Positions 53,541-64,000 of a stretch of DNA of 64,000 bases are shown piece after piece. A program made the position numbers and the translations under genes. Numbering within the stretch: the first letter of the stretch is position 1; every line of letters begins with the position of its first letter. A model generated the notes under the pieces. It was not told the DNA's origin and did not search any database. It worked only from the letters and a program-made list of their open reading frames with translations. The stretch is from Tritrichomonas musculus (taxonomy: Eukaryota > Parabasalia > Tritrichomonadida > Tritrichomonadidae): the NCBI GenBank assembly GCA_039105265.1, contig JAPFFF010000004.1, forward strand, positions 8,165,501 through 8,229,500. Direction: 5' to 3'.

Positions 53541-56486
53541 TTATGCTTCCTTTGGAATGTTGTGTTCTGAAATAAGCTTAATTATACTACTATTTCCTTT
53601 TTCAAATGCAAGATTCAATGGTGTAATTTCAGTTTGAATAGTATTCAAAAAATTAAAAGAAATTGAATTTAAATATTTTTTATTGAATTGGATGAAAACA
53701 TAGAATTTTAAATTGAAATTAAAAAATTATTTTCAATTGAATTAAAAAGTTTGAAAAAGGATTGAATTGGAATACTAAGCTTTAAACTGTATTTAATTTT
53801 TCAAATAAAATTGAATAAATGTTATTAAATTGAAAATTGTATTCAAATTTATAGCATTAAATTGTGTTGAAATAATGAATGTTAAATTGTATTTAAATAT
53901 ATGATGAAGAATTTTATAAAAATGAATGATTTTTAGATTTTATTCAAATATTTAAGAGCAAATTGTATCAAATAACATGATAAAGAACATAATTAAGTAA
54001 TAAAGATTTAATAAATGGAATATTGATATCAAGTTTATCATTAGTTAATATAAGTTTAATAATGTCAATATTTTCTTTTTCAACTGCCAAATAAAATGCT
54101 GTCTTAAAAAAATGATTTATAAAACTTCATTGAAATATTCAATTAAGAATTACATTGAAAAATTGAATATAAAATTGAATTAAATTATAGAATTTTCAAC
54201 TGAATTCAAAATCATTATTTTTAATTATATTAAAATATTTAGTTGTTGAACTGTTTTCAACAATATAATATCAAACTTTATCAAATTAAGAATTGAATTT
54301 CATTGAAATAATTAATTAAAATAGAATTAAAATATTGTAAATGAATTGAATTAAATATTATACTGACAATTGAATTGAATTATTTGATTATAAATTGAAT
54401 TTAAATTATTAATTAATGAATGGAATACAAAAATTAAATTCATAATTGAATTTGAATATATGATTTTGAACTTTATTTAAAATGTGTCATTATGAATTGA
54501 ATTGAATTATTTATCTATAAATTGAATTAAAATATTGAAATTAAAATAGTATTAAAATATTAGACAATGAACTGTATTGAATTAAATAATTTTAAAATTT
54601 TATTCAAATATTATAATATAAACTATTTTAAATGATAGAATAATGAACACTATTAAATAAGATATGTAAAAACGAATGGAATATTAATATCAAGTTTATC
54701 ATTTGCTAATAAAAGTTTAATAATGTCAATATTTTCTTTTTCAACTGCCAAATAAAATGCTGTTTTAAAAAAATTATTTTATAAAACTTCTTTGAAATAT
54801 AAAATGAAAAATTTCATTTAAATACTGCAAGTAAAATGGAATTAAATATTTCATATCAAATTGTATTTATAATTTTTGTTTAAACATAATTAAATTATTA
54901 AATTTCTAAACTTTATGTAATAATTTAGTATCAAATACTATCAGAACAATGTTTGAATTTCATTTAAACAATCAAGATTAAATTGAATTAAAATATTTGA
55001 TTATGAATTGAATAAATATATTTGATTTCTAATCCAATCAAAATATTTGTTTTAAAATTACATTGAAATATTTAACTTTTAAATGCAATTACAAATTAAA
55101 ATTTTGAATTGTATGAAATGAATTTTGAATTGTATTCAATATTCAATTTTTGAATTGTATTGAAATATTCAAAATTGAATTGAGTTGAAAATATAAATTT
55201 GAATTACATGAAAAAAATATTGCTGATAATCATATTAAAACCTTTAATTTTAAATTTCATTCAACTATTTAATTTATAATTTGATTGAATCATTAGAATT
55301 TGAATTTTATTAAATCACATTATTTGTTAATATTGTAAAAAAATAACTCTGAATTGTATTAATAATAAAAATAATAAATTATTTTATCATTTACATCAAC
55401 ATTGAAATCCTTCAAAAGAATATCAACAAGTGTATAATAATCATATTTGCACAAATAACAGAAAGATTTTTGGTTTATAAAGTTTTGTTGAACAAAACCA
55501 AAATTATGATATTTTAGAGAACAAAAAATTTGGCAAGATTCAATCTGCATATTATCTAAATATTTGTTTTGAATATAAGTTGCAATATCGTTGTGATGCG
55601 ATGCTATTGATTTTACATAGTGTTGAAATGCCTCATATGGAATAATATAATTTGTATAAGTTTCTTCAAGTAAAAGAATCATTTCTTGATTATTTGACTG
55701 AAATGCATATGAATACAACGAATCACCAAGTGTTGCTTTATTTAATCGTAAATATTGAAAAATTTGAATAGAACCAAAAAAGGCTGCATATTCAATCATT
55801 GAAATATTTTGTTTTTTCAATAAAAAATTATTGGTTTCGTATATGGATGCATTTATAATGCTGTCTAAAGAGCAGTTTTCCATATTGACATGAGCAATGA
55901 ATTCATCAACCAAATCTTCTTGAATTAATTTGCATATATAACTGTCATTTTCGCCTCTTTCTCTTTTTTCTTCAAAGTCGTTTGGCAGTTCCTTATTCAA
56001 CTCTTTTACCCATTCTTTATCTTCAATCTGATGAAGCCATTTTTCATTCATGAAAGGCTTGAGCTCTTTACAAAAGTATTGCGGATAGTGAGCTTGAATA
56101 AATTTGTCGGTTGTCATAATTTTTTTGGCAATATAATCATCCATTTTGAGGATTTCTTCTTTAAGAAGAAACAGAAGAATCCTTTTGCTACTTTTAAAAA
56201 CATTGAAAATTTGCCAATTTGGATAATCTTTGATCTCATTTTCACATTTTTTTAAAATTGAATCAATTTTTTTGAAAAAATCATGACCACGATTGTGATA
56301 CTTCGAAATATTTGAAATCATTCGAAGTAATAACAGGAAATCTTGATGATTACTTGAAATATGACTTTCATCTAAAATATTCAAAAGATGTTCTAAATTC
56401 TCTTCTGTAAATTCTTTGTTGTCAATAAAATCTAAGAGATTCTCATGAATTGTTTTCATCTTATTTAAGAATGCTTGGATGCTCAT
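53541..56486 (-). CDS. DUF3447-type ankyrin protein gene with ankyrin units split by AT-rich spacers
   Basis: The N-terminal exon-like frame (56486-55359, 375 codons) has the trichomonad DUF3447 order: leading helical region, EEKRERGENDSYICKLIQED, SIYETNNFLLKKQN, IEYAAFFGSIQIFQYLRLN, ending CKYDYYTLVDILLKDFNVDVN. Downstream three single ankyrin units follow, each inside non-coding A/T sequence: about 54765-54675 (KTAFYLAVEKENIDIIKLLLAN..), about 54110-54015 (nearly identical) and 53630-53541 (TPLNLAFEKGNSSIIKLISE.., ending at a TAA). Spacers of 370-590 bases contain stops in every frame. Either they are introns with weak signals or the gene is decaying. Such proteins are abundant scaffolds of unknown role. 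Confidence 0.7.
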
Positions 56487-56645
56487 TTTAACTATAGCAA
56501 ATTTAAATTTTTAAATTTTTTCCAAATCATTTGCTTACTTATTCATTTTGGCTTGGAAAAAAAATGAATTAAACTTATATAACCAAATACTATATAAATT
56601 TATATTGTTTATTGAGTTTCCATTTTTTATTAAAAACACATTTTA

Positions 56646-57836
56646 TTAATCTTCTAGATCGTTGTTATTTTCAAGATTTGGTGGCTCCATTTTCTCTTCT
56701 CTTCCTTCAGTTATTAAAGGAGCTGTGCCCAATTGATTAGAAACAGCGTAAAATGGAATATTTTCTTTTTGTCTTTCATATCGAAAAATTGAATTAACAA
56801 ACCACTTGTAATTAACAATATAAATTCCTTTGTATTTTTTCGCCTCTACTACATCATCGTGATTTGGATTGTTTGTTATAATATGAGTTACATAAGGAAC
56901 AAATTTCTTTAAAACATTAGCACCAAAACTTTTTGCATCATTAACATACAACTTTTTCTGTTCAATGTTTTCGTCGCTCCAAATTGAGCAAAAATAAAGA
57001 TAGCATCCTTTGAAAACCGAAGCTTTCATTTCATTAATAATATCAGGAACAGTTTTAACAGCATTATATTCAAAGTATTTTGAATGTATTTCTGTTAAAA
57101 CGGTTGCCATTCTTTTCAAATAGCTGCTCTTTTTGTCGCTTTGTTTGACTGCTGATTGAATGATTTCAAGTTTGTTTTTGATTTTTCTTCCATTTTTAAT
57201 TGTTGGAAAGAAATGAAATGGTTTTATTTGCACCAGGTTTGGAATTGTCATTCCTTCTTTATTTGTCCATACACTTCGTGTATCGTCGATCACAACCGCC
57301 ATATTTTGACCTGATAATAAAAGGTCTGAAATTGACTTTTTATTTTTTGTACTGTCTTCTCGTGATAATAATCTTTGATTGAAATATTTCCCATTTGGAT
57401 CAATTTTTTGTAATACTTTTAGAGCATAAGAACGTTCAGCAAGGGTATATACTTGCATATAAAAATATGGTGAAATTTTCTCTAAAAATTCTTGCAAGTA
57501 TGGACGAAATCGAATTAAAATAGATTCATTTGTATTAAAATACATATATTCTGATTCGTTTTCTTGATCAGCAATAATTATTTTTTTAGATTCTTCTTCA
57601 TTTATAAATCTTATTGCATCGATTAACGTTTTGTCAAGATCTACAATAAGAGCTAGTTTTTTATTTTTAATTAGATACCTTTCAATTTGAGTAATACTAT
57701 TTTCTGATGAAAGAATATACACCCCTTTGAATTTTATGTATTTGGAATCTGGGGTGACAAATTTGCCACATTCTGCGCAAATACCATCAAAAATGGCACG
57801 GTGAGGACAATCCGATAGAGTTTCTACTCTTTTCAT
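56646..57836 (-). CDS. FCP1: FCP1-type RNA polymerase II CTD phosphatase with BRCT domain
   Basis: A 396-residue intact frame, ATG at 57836. FCP1 strips phosphate from the heptad tail of RNA polymerase II so that it can be reused. Visible: an N-terminal Cys/His module C10PH..C20AEC23G (C-x-H-x7-C-x2-C) usual in FCP1; the catalytic motif DLDKT at 66-70, in which the first Asp would be the phosphorylated nucleophile; the central YTLAERSYA; VVIDDTRSVW (181-190) with the metal-binding acid pair; and a C-terminal BRCT domain (about 276-366, with the conserved W345). It is shorter than the animal and yeast enzymes and lacks their long acidic tail, as is usual for trichomonads. It lies between two ankyrin genes facing away from it. 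Confidence 0.92.
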   Translation of the reverse strand: MKRVETLSDCPHRAIFDGICAECGKFVTPDSKYIKFKGVYILSSENSITQIERYLIKNKKLALIVDLDKTLIDAIRFINEEESKKIIIADQENESEYMYFNTNESILIRFRPYLQEFLEKISPYFYMQVYTLAERSYALKVLQKIDPNGKYFNQRLLSREDSTKNKKSISDLLLSGQNMAVVIDDTRSVWTNKEGMTIPNLVQIKPFHFFPTIKNGRKIKNKLEIIQSAVKQSDKKSSYLKRMATVLTEIHSKYFEYNAVKTVPDIINEMKASVFKGCYLYFCSIWSDENIEQKKLYVNDAKSFGANVLKKFVPYVTHIITNNPNHDDVVEAKKYKGIYIVNYKWFVNSIFRYERQKENIPFYAVSNQLGTAPLITEGREEKMEPPNLENNNDLED

Positions 57837-58020
57837 ATCAAAATATCTAAACGTACATTACCAAAAAGTTTTCTTTTTATTAAAAAATATAGTTTAAACA
57901 TTCATTTGATTAATATTTGATTTTATTTATCAAATGTCGTAAAATGTTTTCAAAGCATTTTTTATTTTATTATAAACGTATGCGTTGTAAAGTATACAAT
58001 TTTTATATTTACAATATTAT

Positions 58021-61000
58021 ATGGATATCAAGGAATATCTTACGAAATGTAAGGAGTTGCAAAAAAAAATTTTGGATTTTATTGAAAATGAATCTGATAT
58101 TGAAGAAAATTTTCAAAATCTCCAAACTTTTTTAAAAGATAATCAGATAAAATCAAATAAACAAAGTACTCGAACATTAATGCATTTGGTTTCAAGAATA
58201 TCTAACAATCATTATCAAACACCTGACTTTATGAGCAAAATAGAACAAATCCTAAAATTTTTTTCGGAAGAGATCAAAAATTATTTTTCAAACAAAGAAA
58301 TTTTTCATTTTTTCAAGGACAACAAAAGAGTTCTTCTTTTCCTTTTTAATGAGAAAATTCTAAATCCTGATGATTATATCCAAGGCATAATAACAAATGA
58401 TAAATATTCAAAACGGTTTTACCCAGAATATTTTTACAAAGAATTCAAATCATTTTTCAGTGAAGAATATATCAAAAAGCTGAAACAAAGATGCCCAGAT
58501 ATAGAATTAGATACATATGATGAAAGAAGAAAAGTCGGCCAAAATGACTTAGAAATTTGTGTGCTAATCAGAAATGATTCAATTGAAGACTTCATCGTTT
58601 ATCTAAACAAAACGGGTCCTTCATTTAAAAACTCGACAATTCAATCTTCAATTTATGAAACAAATCCATATCTTCTAAAAAACCAGCCAACTTTAATTGA
58701 TTATGCTGCATTTTACGGTTCCATTCAAATTTTCAAATATTTGTTTTTGAATGGAACCACTTTGGCGCCTTCAATTTGGTTCAATGCTGTTCATGGGCAA
58801 AATCCTGAAATGATCAGTTTTCTTCAAGAAAAATACAACACGCCTTTAAATTATGTCAGTTTGATTGAAGAAGCAATAAAATGTCACCATAATGACATAA
58901 CTGATTGGGTTCAGAAAAATTTCCTTCAAAATAATGAAGCGGTTTATGTCAATATATTTTACCTTATTTTGAAGTACTACAATTTTATGTATTTCCCTGA
59001 AATCAATGTAAATGAAGTTATTTTTTACAATATGTGCAAATTTGATTATGTATCGTTAATTGAGATTCTTTTGAAGACGACAAATTTAAAAGTGAATACG
59101 ATAATAATTCAAAATATTTTGTTTTTTTGAATTCAGTTTCAAAAATCAATTGTTTTAATACCGTTTAAATATATTATATTAATCAAATTCGATTTATTAT
59201 GTTGTTTATAAAATTATAAACATAGTGTTTTGATGGAATTTCAATTGCTATGTTTGAATGCAATTTCATATTTAATTAATGAAATTTTTCATTGAAAAGT
59301 TTTAATGAAGTTTTCAATATTATTTTGAATTCAATTTAACCTTATTTATATTTATAAAGTTAAAAAAAAAATTATTTATAAGCCTGCATTTTATATCGCT
59401 GTTGAAAAAGAAAATGTTGATGTTGTTCGTATTATGACAGAAAGCGATAAAGTTGATGTCAATAAGGATGGAATTTTATTATTTTCGATTTTAGTGTAAT
59501 TTCAAATTTAATTATTATAATACAATTTAATTAATGTATTTGATATAGTTTTGTCATTTATATTTCAAATGCAATTATACATCAGTTATTTCAATTATGT
59601 TTTACATTAAATCTTTGAATGTGATTTCATGGCATTTGTTTTCATCACATTTCATTTTATTCTTTTTAATAGCATTAAAAAATCATAATTTGAATTCAAT
59701 TCTTAATCATGTATTTGAATTACATTTCAACTTAAAATTGTTATTAATAAAATTATGAAATTTTAAATTTTAATGACGTTTTATAATAAAGTTTGTTTTA
59801 TTATGTTTTTATCTAATTATTTTAAGTGTGTTTTCACTTTAAACAATTAAATGAAATTAAAAAATTTTAGTATTTTAATGAAATTTGATATTTAACATAT
59901 TCATAAAATTTCGAATATAGTAATTCTTATTCAATTTCACTGTGTTCTTTATAAAACACCTTTATGTATTGCAATTGAAAAGGAGAATGATGAGATTGTT
60001 CAAGTTTTATTGAAAAGAAAAGACATACAAATTAATGTTCCGTATGTTCTCAGTATTCTTTTTTGAATAAAGTTTATTGTGTTAATTTAACACAATTTCA
60101 CTTATTAATTTGAATAACATTCTTATCAATTTATTCAACAAAATTTTAACTTTTTCTTTTCAATTACATTGAATTCAAAATTTTCAAATTACGTTCTATT
60201 TAAAATATATTTTAATTACATTTTATATAAATTTTTAATTCAATTCTTTTGAGATATATTTTAATGAAATAACAACGCTTTTTTTATAGATATCCACTTC
60301 ATCTTGCAGTAGAGAGAAATAATCCAAAAATTGTTCAACTTTTATTGTCTCATCCTCAACTTAATGTAAATATCAAAAGCATTTAATCATTCTACTTTTA
60401 TTTAATTTTCAATTGACTTTTTTTCATTACATTTTTATTATTAATATGAAATAAAATTTTATAATTGATAACTTCTAATTACGTTCACAATTTAATTTTC
60501 AAATAAAATTTCAAGCATTATTTTTTTAATTACATTTTAATAATTATTGTTTTGAACAACGTCTTAAATCAATGAATTAAGTAACATTAACTATTATATT
60601 TTCATAAGATTTGAGAATTGCTTTCTTTTAATCAAATTTCAGTGAATATTTTTTATGAAATTTTTATTTGTTTTTACAGAACACCATTACATGTAGCTGC
60701 TGAAAATGGACGAGCAGAAATAGTAAAGCTATTATTGACTCATAAAGATATTGATGTTAATATGAAAAGAATTTCATTTCTTTTTTTTCACATAATTTTA
60801 TATTAATTCTATTTAATGTCATTTCAATTATACAGCATTCAATGAAATTTCAAAATATTTTTTTATGTGATTTTGAATGATTTATATTTAATAAAATTTC
60901 ATAAAATTATATTTAATAAAATTACAAAAAATTAAATTCTTTAATAGAATTATTAATCATATAATTAAACTACATTTCATTTTAATTTTTTCAATGAAAT

Positions 61001-62627
61001 TATCAATTTGTCATTTTAATTCAATTTTAAGTCAAATAAATTTGATAGCATTTCAAATTAAATAATATAATTGGGTTTTTATTAAGGTATTTAATGAAAT
61101 TTCTATAGAATTCTTTAATGATATTTTAGATTTCTAGTTCAAAAAGCTGCATTGCACATTGCTGTTGAAAATGACGATGTTGAAATTGTTAAGCTTTTGG
61201 TTTCCTTTGACAAAACAGATGTTAATCTTACCTTCAATTATATTTCATTTCCCATATTTAAATTCAATTTCAGAACTTTAAATTTTTACAGAATTCTTGA
61301 TTTTTCTTTTCAAATTCAATTTCTTTTTTATTTCAAATGACATTTCAAATTCAATAAATGTATAATATTTTAAATCGATTGTTTCAATGAAATTTCTTAT
61401 TTAAATCATGAATGATATTCATTATCATTGTTTTGATGTAATTTCATATTTTATTTTCAAATGATATTTTTTTTTTTCCTTTGTTGAAATGAAATTTTAC
61501 TTCCAATTATTTTATGACATTAAACAAAATTATTTTAAATGGTATTTTAGAAAGAAATTTTGAATGAAATTTATATTTATTCATTTATTTAACAGCTTTA
61601 TTTATGGCAGTTAAAGATGAAAATGTTGAAATAGTTCAGCTTTTGTTATCGAATGACAAAATCAATGTGAATATAGAATGCATTTATAATGTTTGTTAAA
61701 TACAATTTTAAATCAATACATTAAATGAAATTCATTGTTATAAATTTAAATTCTGTTCTATGATACATTATTTCATAGGATTTTAAACTGATTTATTTAA
61801 CAAAATTTGTAATTTTTTAGCTTATAAACAAATTCATTATTTATATTTTCATTCAATTTATTATAAAATTTTTAATGACTATGACATTTGTTGTAAAATT
61901 TGTAATAGAGTTCATTTATTATTTATATTATGTTTATATTCATTTAGTTTTATTATGTTCTTAAATAAATGATTTGATGGCATTTGTGAACAAATTTTTT
62001 AAATGGAGTTTATCGAAATATTTCATTATGTTCTAATCAATTATTTTTACCAAGTTTGTATTATAATTTTTTCATGACGTTTAATTTTACTAATATTTGG
62101 ATGATGTTTATTCAAAATAATTTAATGATATTTTTATTTTATTATTTTCTGATGATATTCAAAATTTTGAATGTTTTAAATGAAGTTAACATATTATTAT
62201 TAATGAAATTTTTAATTATAAATAATTTAATGATGTTTATATTTTTAATGTTTTAATGATATTATTTACAAGTATTTTATAGCGAAGTTCATTTCTAAAT
62301 GTTTCAATGATGTTTTTAAAAAATTTATTTTAATGAAATTCATACTCAAAAATTTTTATTCTTATGATCGAATTTAAAAATGAATTTTTTTAATATGCAA
62401 TCGCCACTGCATGTTGCCGTTGAAAAAGAAAATATGGAAATAATTCAGCTTTTACTGCTTCATAAAGGAATTAATCTCTCCATTAAAGATCAAATTGTAA
62501 TTGAGATTTGATTATGTTTCATTTTAGTTTGCTAATGATTTGCCTTATTTATTTATGATTGACCCCTCTTCAGTGTGCTTCTAAGCCACAAATTAAACAA
62601 TTATTCAAGTTTGCTAGCCAAGCTTAA
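58021..62627 (+). CDS. DUF3447-type ankyrin gene with seven spaced ankyrin units and a terminal exon
   Basis: The first exon-like frame (58021-59130, 369 codons) is a paralogue of the minus-strand ankyrin gene: MDIKEYLTKCKELQKKILDF, RRKVGQNDLEICVLIRND, SIYETNPYLLKNQPTLIDYA, FYGSIQIFKYLFLNG. Single ankyrin units follow at about 59380-59466, 59953-60041, 60290-60382, 60680-60770, 61145-61240, 61593-61680 and 62397-62496, each like TPLH.A.E......VKLLL....DVN. The final piece 62574-62627 encodes CASKPQIKQLFKFASQA and stop. Two joints are clean GT-AG introns that keep frame (60042-60289 and 62497-62573); the other spacers (about 300-700 bases) lack obvious matching signals. It may be a functional intron-rich gene or one in decay. 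Confidence 0.7.
60042..60289 (+). other. Predicted intron, GTATGT...TATAG, between ankyrin units 2 and 3
   Basis: The donor GTATGT is the trichomonad consensus. The acceptor TTTTTTATAG precedes ATATCCACTTCAT. Joining after ..AATGTTCC restores a phase-2 codon: INVP-YPLHLAVE. Length 248 bases, long for the group, and no ACTAAC box is obvious near the acceptor. Confidence 0.5.
62497..62573 (+). other. Predicted 77 bp intron before the last ankyrin exon
   Basis: Donor GTAATT after ..IKDQI, a TGCTAATG box about 40 bases before the end as possible branch site, and acceptor CCCTCTTCAG before TGTGCTTCTAAG (CASKPQ..). Phase 0 on both sides. Confidence 0.6.
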
Positions 62628-62795
62628 GTATTACTAAAAAAAAAAAAGTCTTATTATTTTTATTTCTCTCTTTTTATATATTGCGCATATTTATGAATCG
62701 AGTACATTATTAAAAAAAAAAATATAGCAGGCAAGTATTTTGCATTGCAGGTCAAAATATTTCTTAATTTTTATAATTCTTGTCATTCAAATTGG

Positions 62796-62900
62796 AAAAA
62801 ATTGAATGTCTTTTCAATTTTTGAATATAAACAGAAAAATTGAATGCCTGTTCAATTTTTGAATATAAACAGAAAAATTGAATGTCTGTTCAATTTTTGA
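62796..62900. repeat. 38 bp tandem repeat, three copies, with palindromic core
   Basis: TTCAATTTTTGAATATAAAC recurs at about 62813, 62851 and (partly) 62889, with AGAAAAATTGAATG(T/C)CTG between. CAATTTTT and AAAAATTG inside a unit are inverted. It lies ~200 bases before a transposase gene, where transposase-binding repeats are often found. Confidence 0.75.
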
Positions 62901-63106
62901 CTTTAGAGTAATTATAAAAACCTTATACTTCTCTCAATTTAACCTTATACTAATTGATACGATTTTCAAAAAATTCAAATAATTCTCACAATTATTTTGA
63001 TTAGTACTGAATTTTTCAAAAGAAAGTTCAAGGTTCGATTCTGTGCATAACCTCTTTTTTGTTATTCAATTTTAAGAACCAATTTAGCGTTATTTTCTTT
63101 TGACCA

Positions 63107-64000
63107 ATGGCGCAAGAACAAACAACTCAGACCATATTTCAATGGACTGATGAAGAAAAAGCAGTGTTATCACCAGAGCAAATAGAGATATGTGAAATGA
63201 AAATATTGGGAGAGTTTCAATCCAAAATAATGAAAAAATTTCAATTGTCATCTCTATCTAATATTACAACTGCTATTTGTTGTACTATTAACGGTAATAT
63301 TTGGAAACCTGGGGCCAATCTTGGTGGAAGAAATCCATTATTAAGTGATGTTGACACTTTTATTTTCAAAAAAGAAATAAAAGCTAGAGGATACGATTTG
63401 AACTGTCTTAGTTCCAAAGAAGGAATTGCTCTTATTTATGAATTAAGAGAAAATCGCTATTTAAGAGGTATTAGAATTGCGAATATTTGTGCGCAGAGAA
63501 TGACTTTATGTAAGAGTTACTTAGACACAATTGAAAAATTGCGACCAAACACTCCTTCAGATGGTTGGTTTTATTCATTTTGTAATAATAACAATATAAT
63601 TTTAAAAACGAAGGATAGTTTAGAAAGAGCACGACAAGAATGCTGTAATAGATATAATGTTAACAATTTTTTTATTAAATTCAAAGAAATATTAGAAAAC
63701 ATTGATAAAAGATTACTTTTTAATTGCGATGAGACTTCCTCAGCATCGTCGCGCAAATTTAAATCACTAGTTTTGAATAAAAAAGATCATGGAACAACAG
63801 TGGTCTCACCAACAGAACCTCACATTTCGGTTATGATTTGTTATAACGCGGCTGGTTTCAAACTCAATCCTTTCATAATTTTACCAAATTTATATAGTAT
63901 TCCTCAAGAATTAAAAGATTTACAAGGATTTTTCGTTTCACAGAAAAATGGATGGATGACGAGAAACTTATTCTCAGCATTTTCTCTCTACTTTGTTTCA
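63107..64000 (+). CDS. Pogo/Tigger-like DDE transposase, 5' part (runs off the window)
   Basis: ATG at 63107 (MAQEQTTQTIFQWTDEEKAV), open for 298 codons to the window edge with no stop. The N-terminal ~190 residues should hold the DNA-binding helix-turn-helix part (NITTAICCTINGNIWKPG.., LRENRYLRGIRIANICAQRM). The DDE_1 catalytic core starts with LLFNCDETSSASS, first catalytic Asp at about residue 208, followed by TVVSPTEPHISVMICYNAAG, KLNPFIILPN and FFVSQKNGWMTRNLF, which is the typical spacing of pogo-family enzymes up to the second acidic residue beyond the edge. Looks intact so far, hence a candidate for a young autonomous DNA transposon that could drive TA-site MITEs. Confidence 0.85.
   Translation, partial: MAQEQTTQTIFQWTDEEKAVLSPEQIEICEMKILGEFQSKIMKKFQLSSLSNITTAICCTINGNIWKPGANLGGRNPLLSDVDTFIFKKEIKARGYDLNCLSSKEGIALIYELRENRYLRGIRIANICAQRMTLCKSYLDTIEKLRPNTPSDGWFYSFCNNNNIILKTKDSLERARQECCNRYNVNNFFIKFKEILENIDKRLLFNCDETSSASSRKFKSLVLNKKDHGTTVVSPTEPHISVMICYNAAGFKLNPFIILPNLYSIPQELKDLQGFFVSQKNGWMTRNLFSAFSLYFVS

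Noticed and set aside
62056-62256. A 66-codon F/I/L/M/N-rich frame within the ankyrin gene's largest spacer
   Set aside because: Composition equals surrounding A/T-rich spacer; no ankyrin motif or other domain.

Overview
This is a very AT-rich eukaryotic window that reads like a parabasalid (trichomonad) genome, most likely a Tritrichomonas-type species; the species is an inference. The markers are a giant BspA-like leucine-rich-repeat surface protein with one C-terminal membrane helix, two DUF3447-type ankyrin genes, an alcohol-acetyltransferase-like remnant, long intron-poor ORFs, a single tRNA-Cys, and a heavy load of DNA transposons, MITEs and decayed multigene-family members. GC is clearly higher only inside the 3' two thirds of the BspA-like gene, the intact ubiquitin hydrolase and a helicase remnant.

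Layout. 0-9.7 kb: a foldback element, a gene with an octapeptide-repeat tail, a decayed P-element/THAP9-like transposase split by a TA-inserted MITE, and two multi-pass membrane protein genes. 10.2-17.2 kb: a 1.2 kb element with CACTC termini, then a 5.4 kb inverted repeat (arms about 1.29 kb, nearly identical) enclosing 2.6 kb of GAA/GAC/GAT triplet satellite that flips strand in the middle; one arm carries an extra 223 bp MITE. 18-23.8 kb: a TBC Rab-GAP gene, a gene with a long K-Q-E-Q-P-S hexapeptide tail, a C2HC zinc-finger gene and tRNA-Cys(GCA). 24.3-36.9 kb: a gene graveyard holding remnants of a PPP phosphatase, a discoidin-type domain, a DUSP-containing ubiquitin hydrolase, a TKL-like kinase, an acyltransferase, a BTB-like fragment, an ankyrin gene and an SF2 helicase, with two copies of a MITE flanked by 8 bp duplications. 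37-43 kb: mostly gene-poor, with hairpins, nested MITEs and one hypothetical gene. 43.2-53.3 kb: the BspA-like adhesin candidate (2368 aa) and an intact DUSP-USP deubiquitinase. 53.5-62.6 kb: two divergently oriented ankyrin genes flanking an FCP1 CTD phosphatase; their ankyrin units are separated by 250-700 bp AT-rich spacers. 63.1-64 kb: start of a pogo-like DDE transposase running off the window.

How the parts relate. The intact genes cover surface adhesion (BspA-like), vesicle traffic (TBC), ubiquitin turnover (USP), RNA polymerase II recycling (FCP1) and probable scaffolding (ankyrin, zinc finger). There is no operon structure. The graveyard holds broken relatives of families that also have intact members here (USP, ankyrin), consistent with repeated duplication and decay. 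Many inferred MITEs sit at TA sites, as expected for Tc1/mariner/pogo activity, and a pogo-like transposase begins at the right edge.
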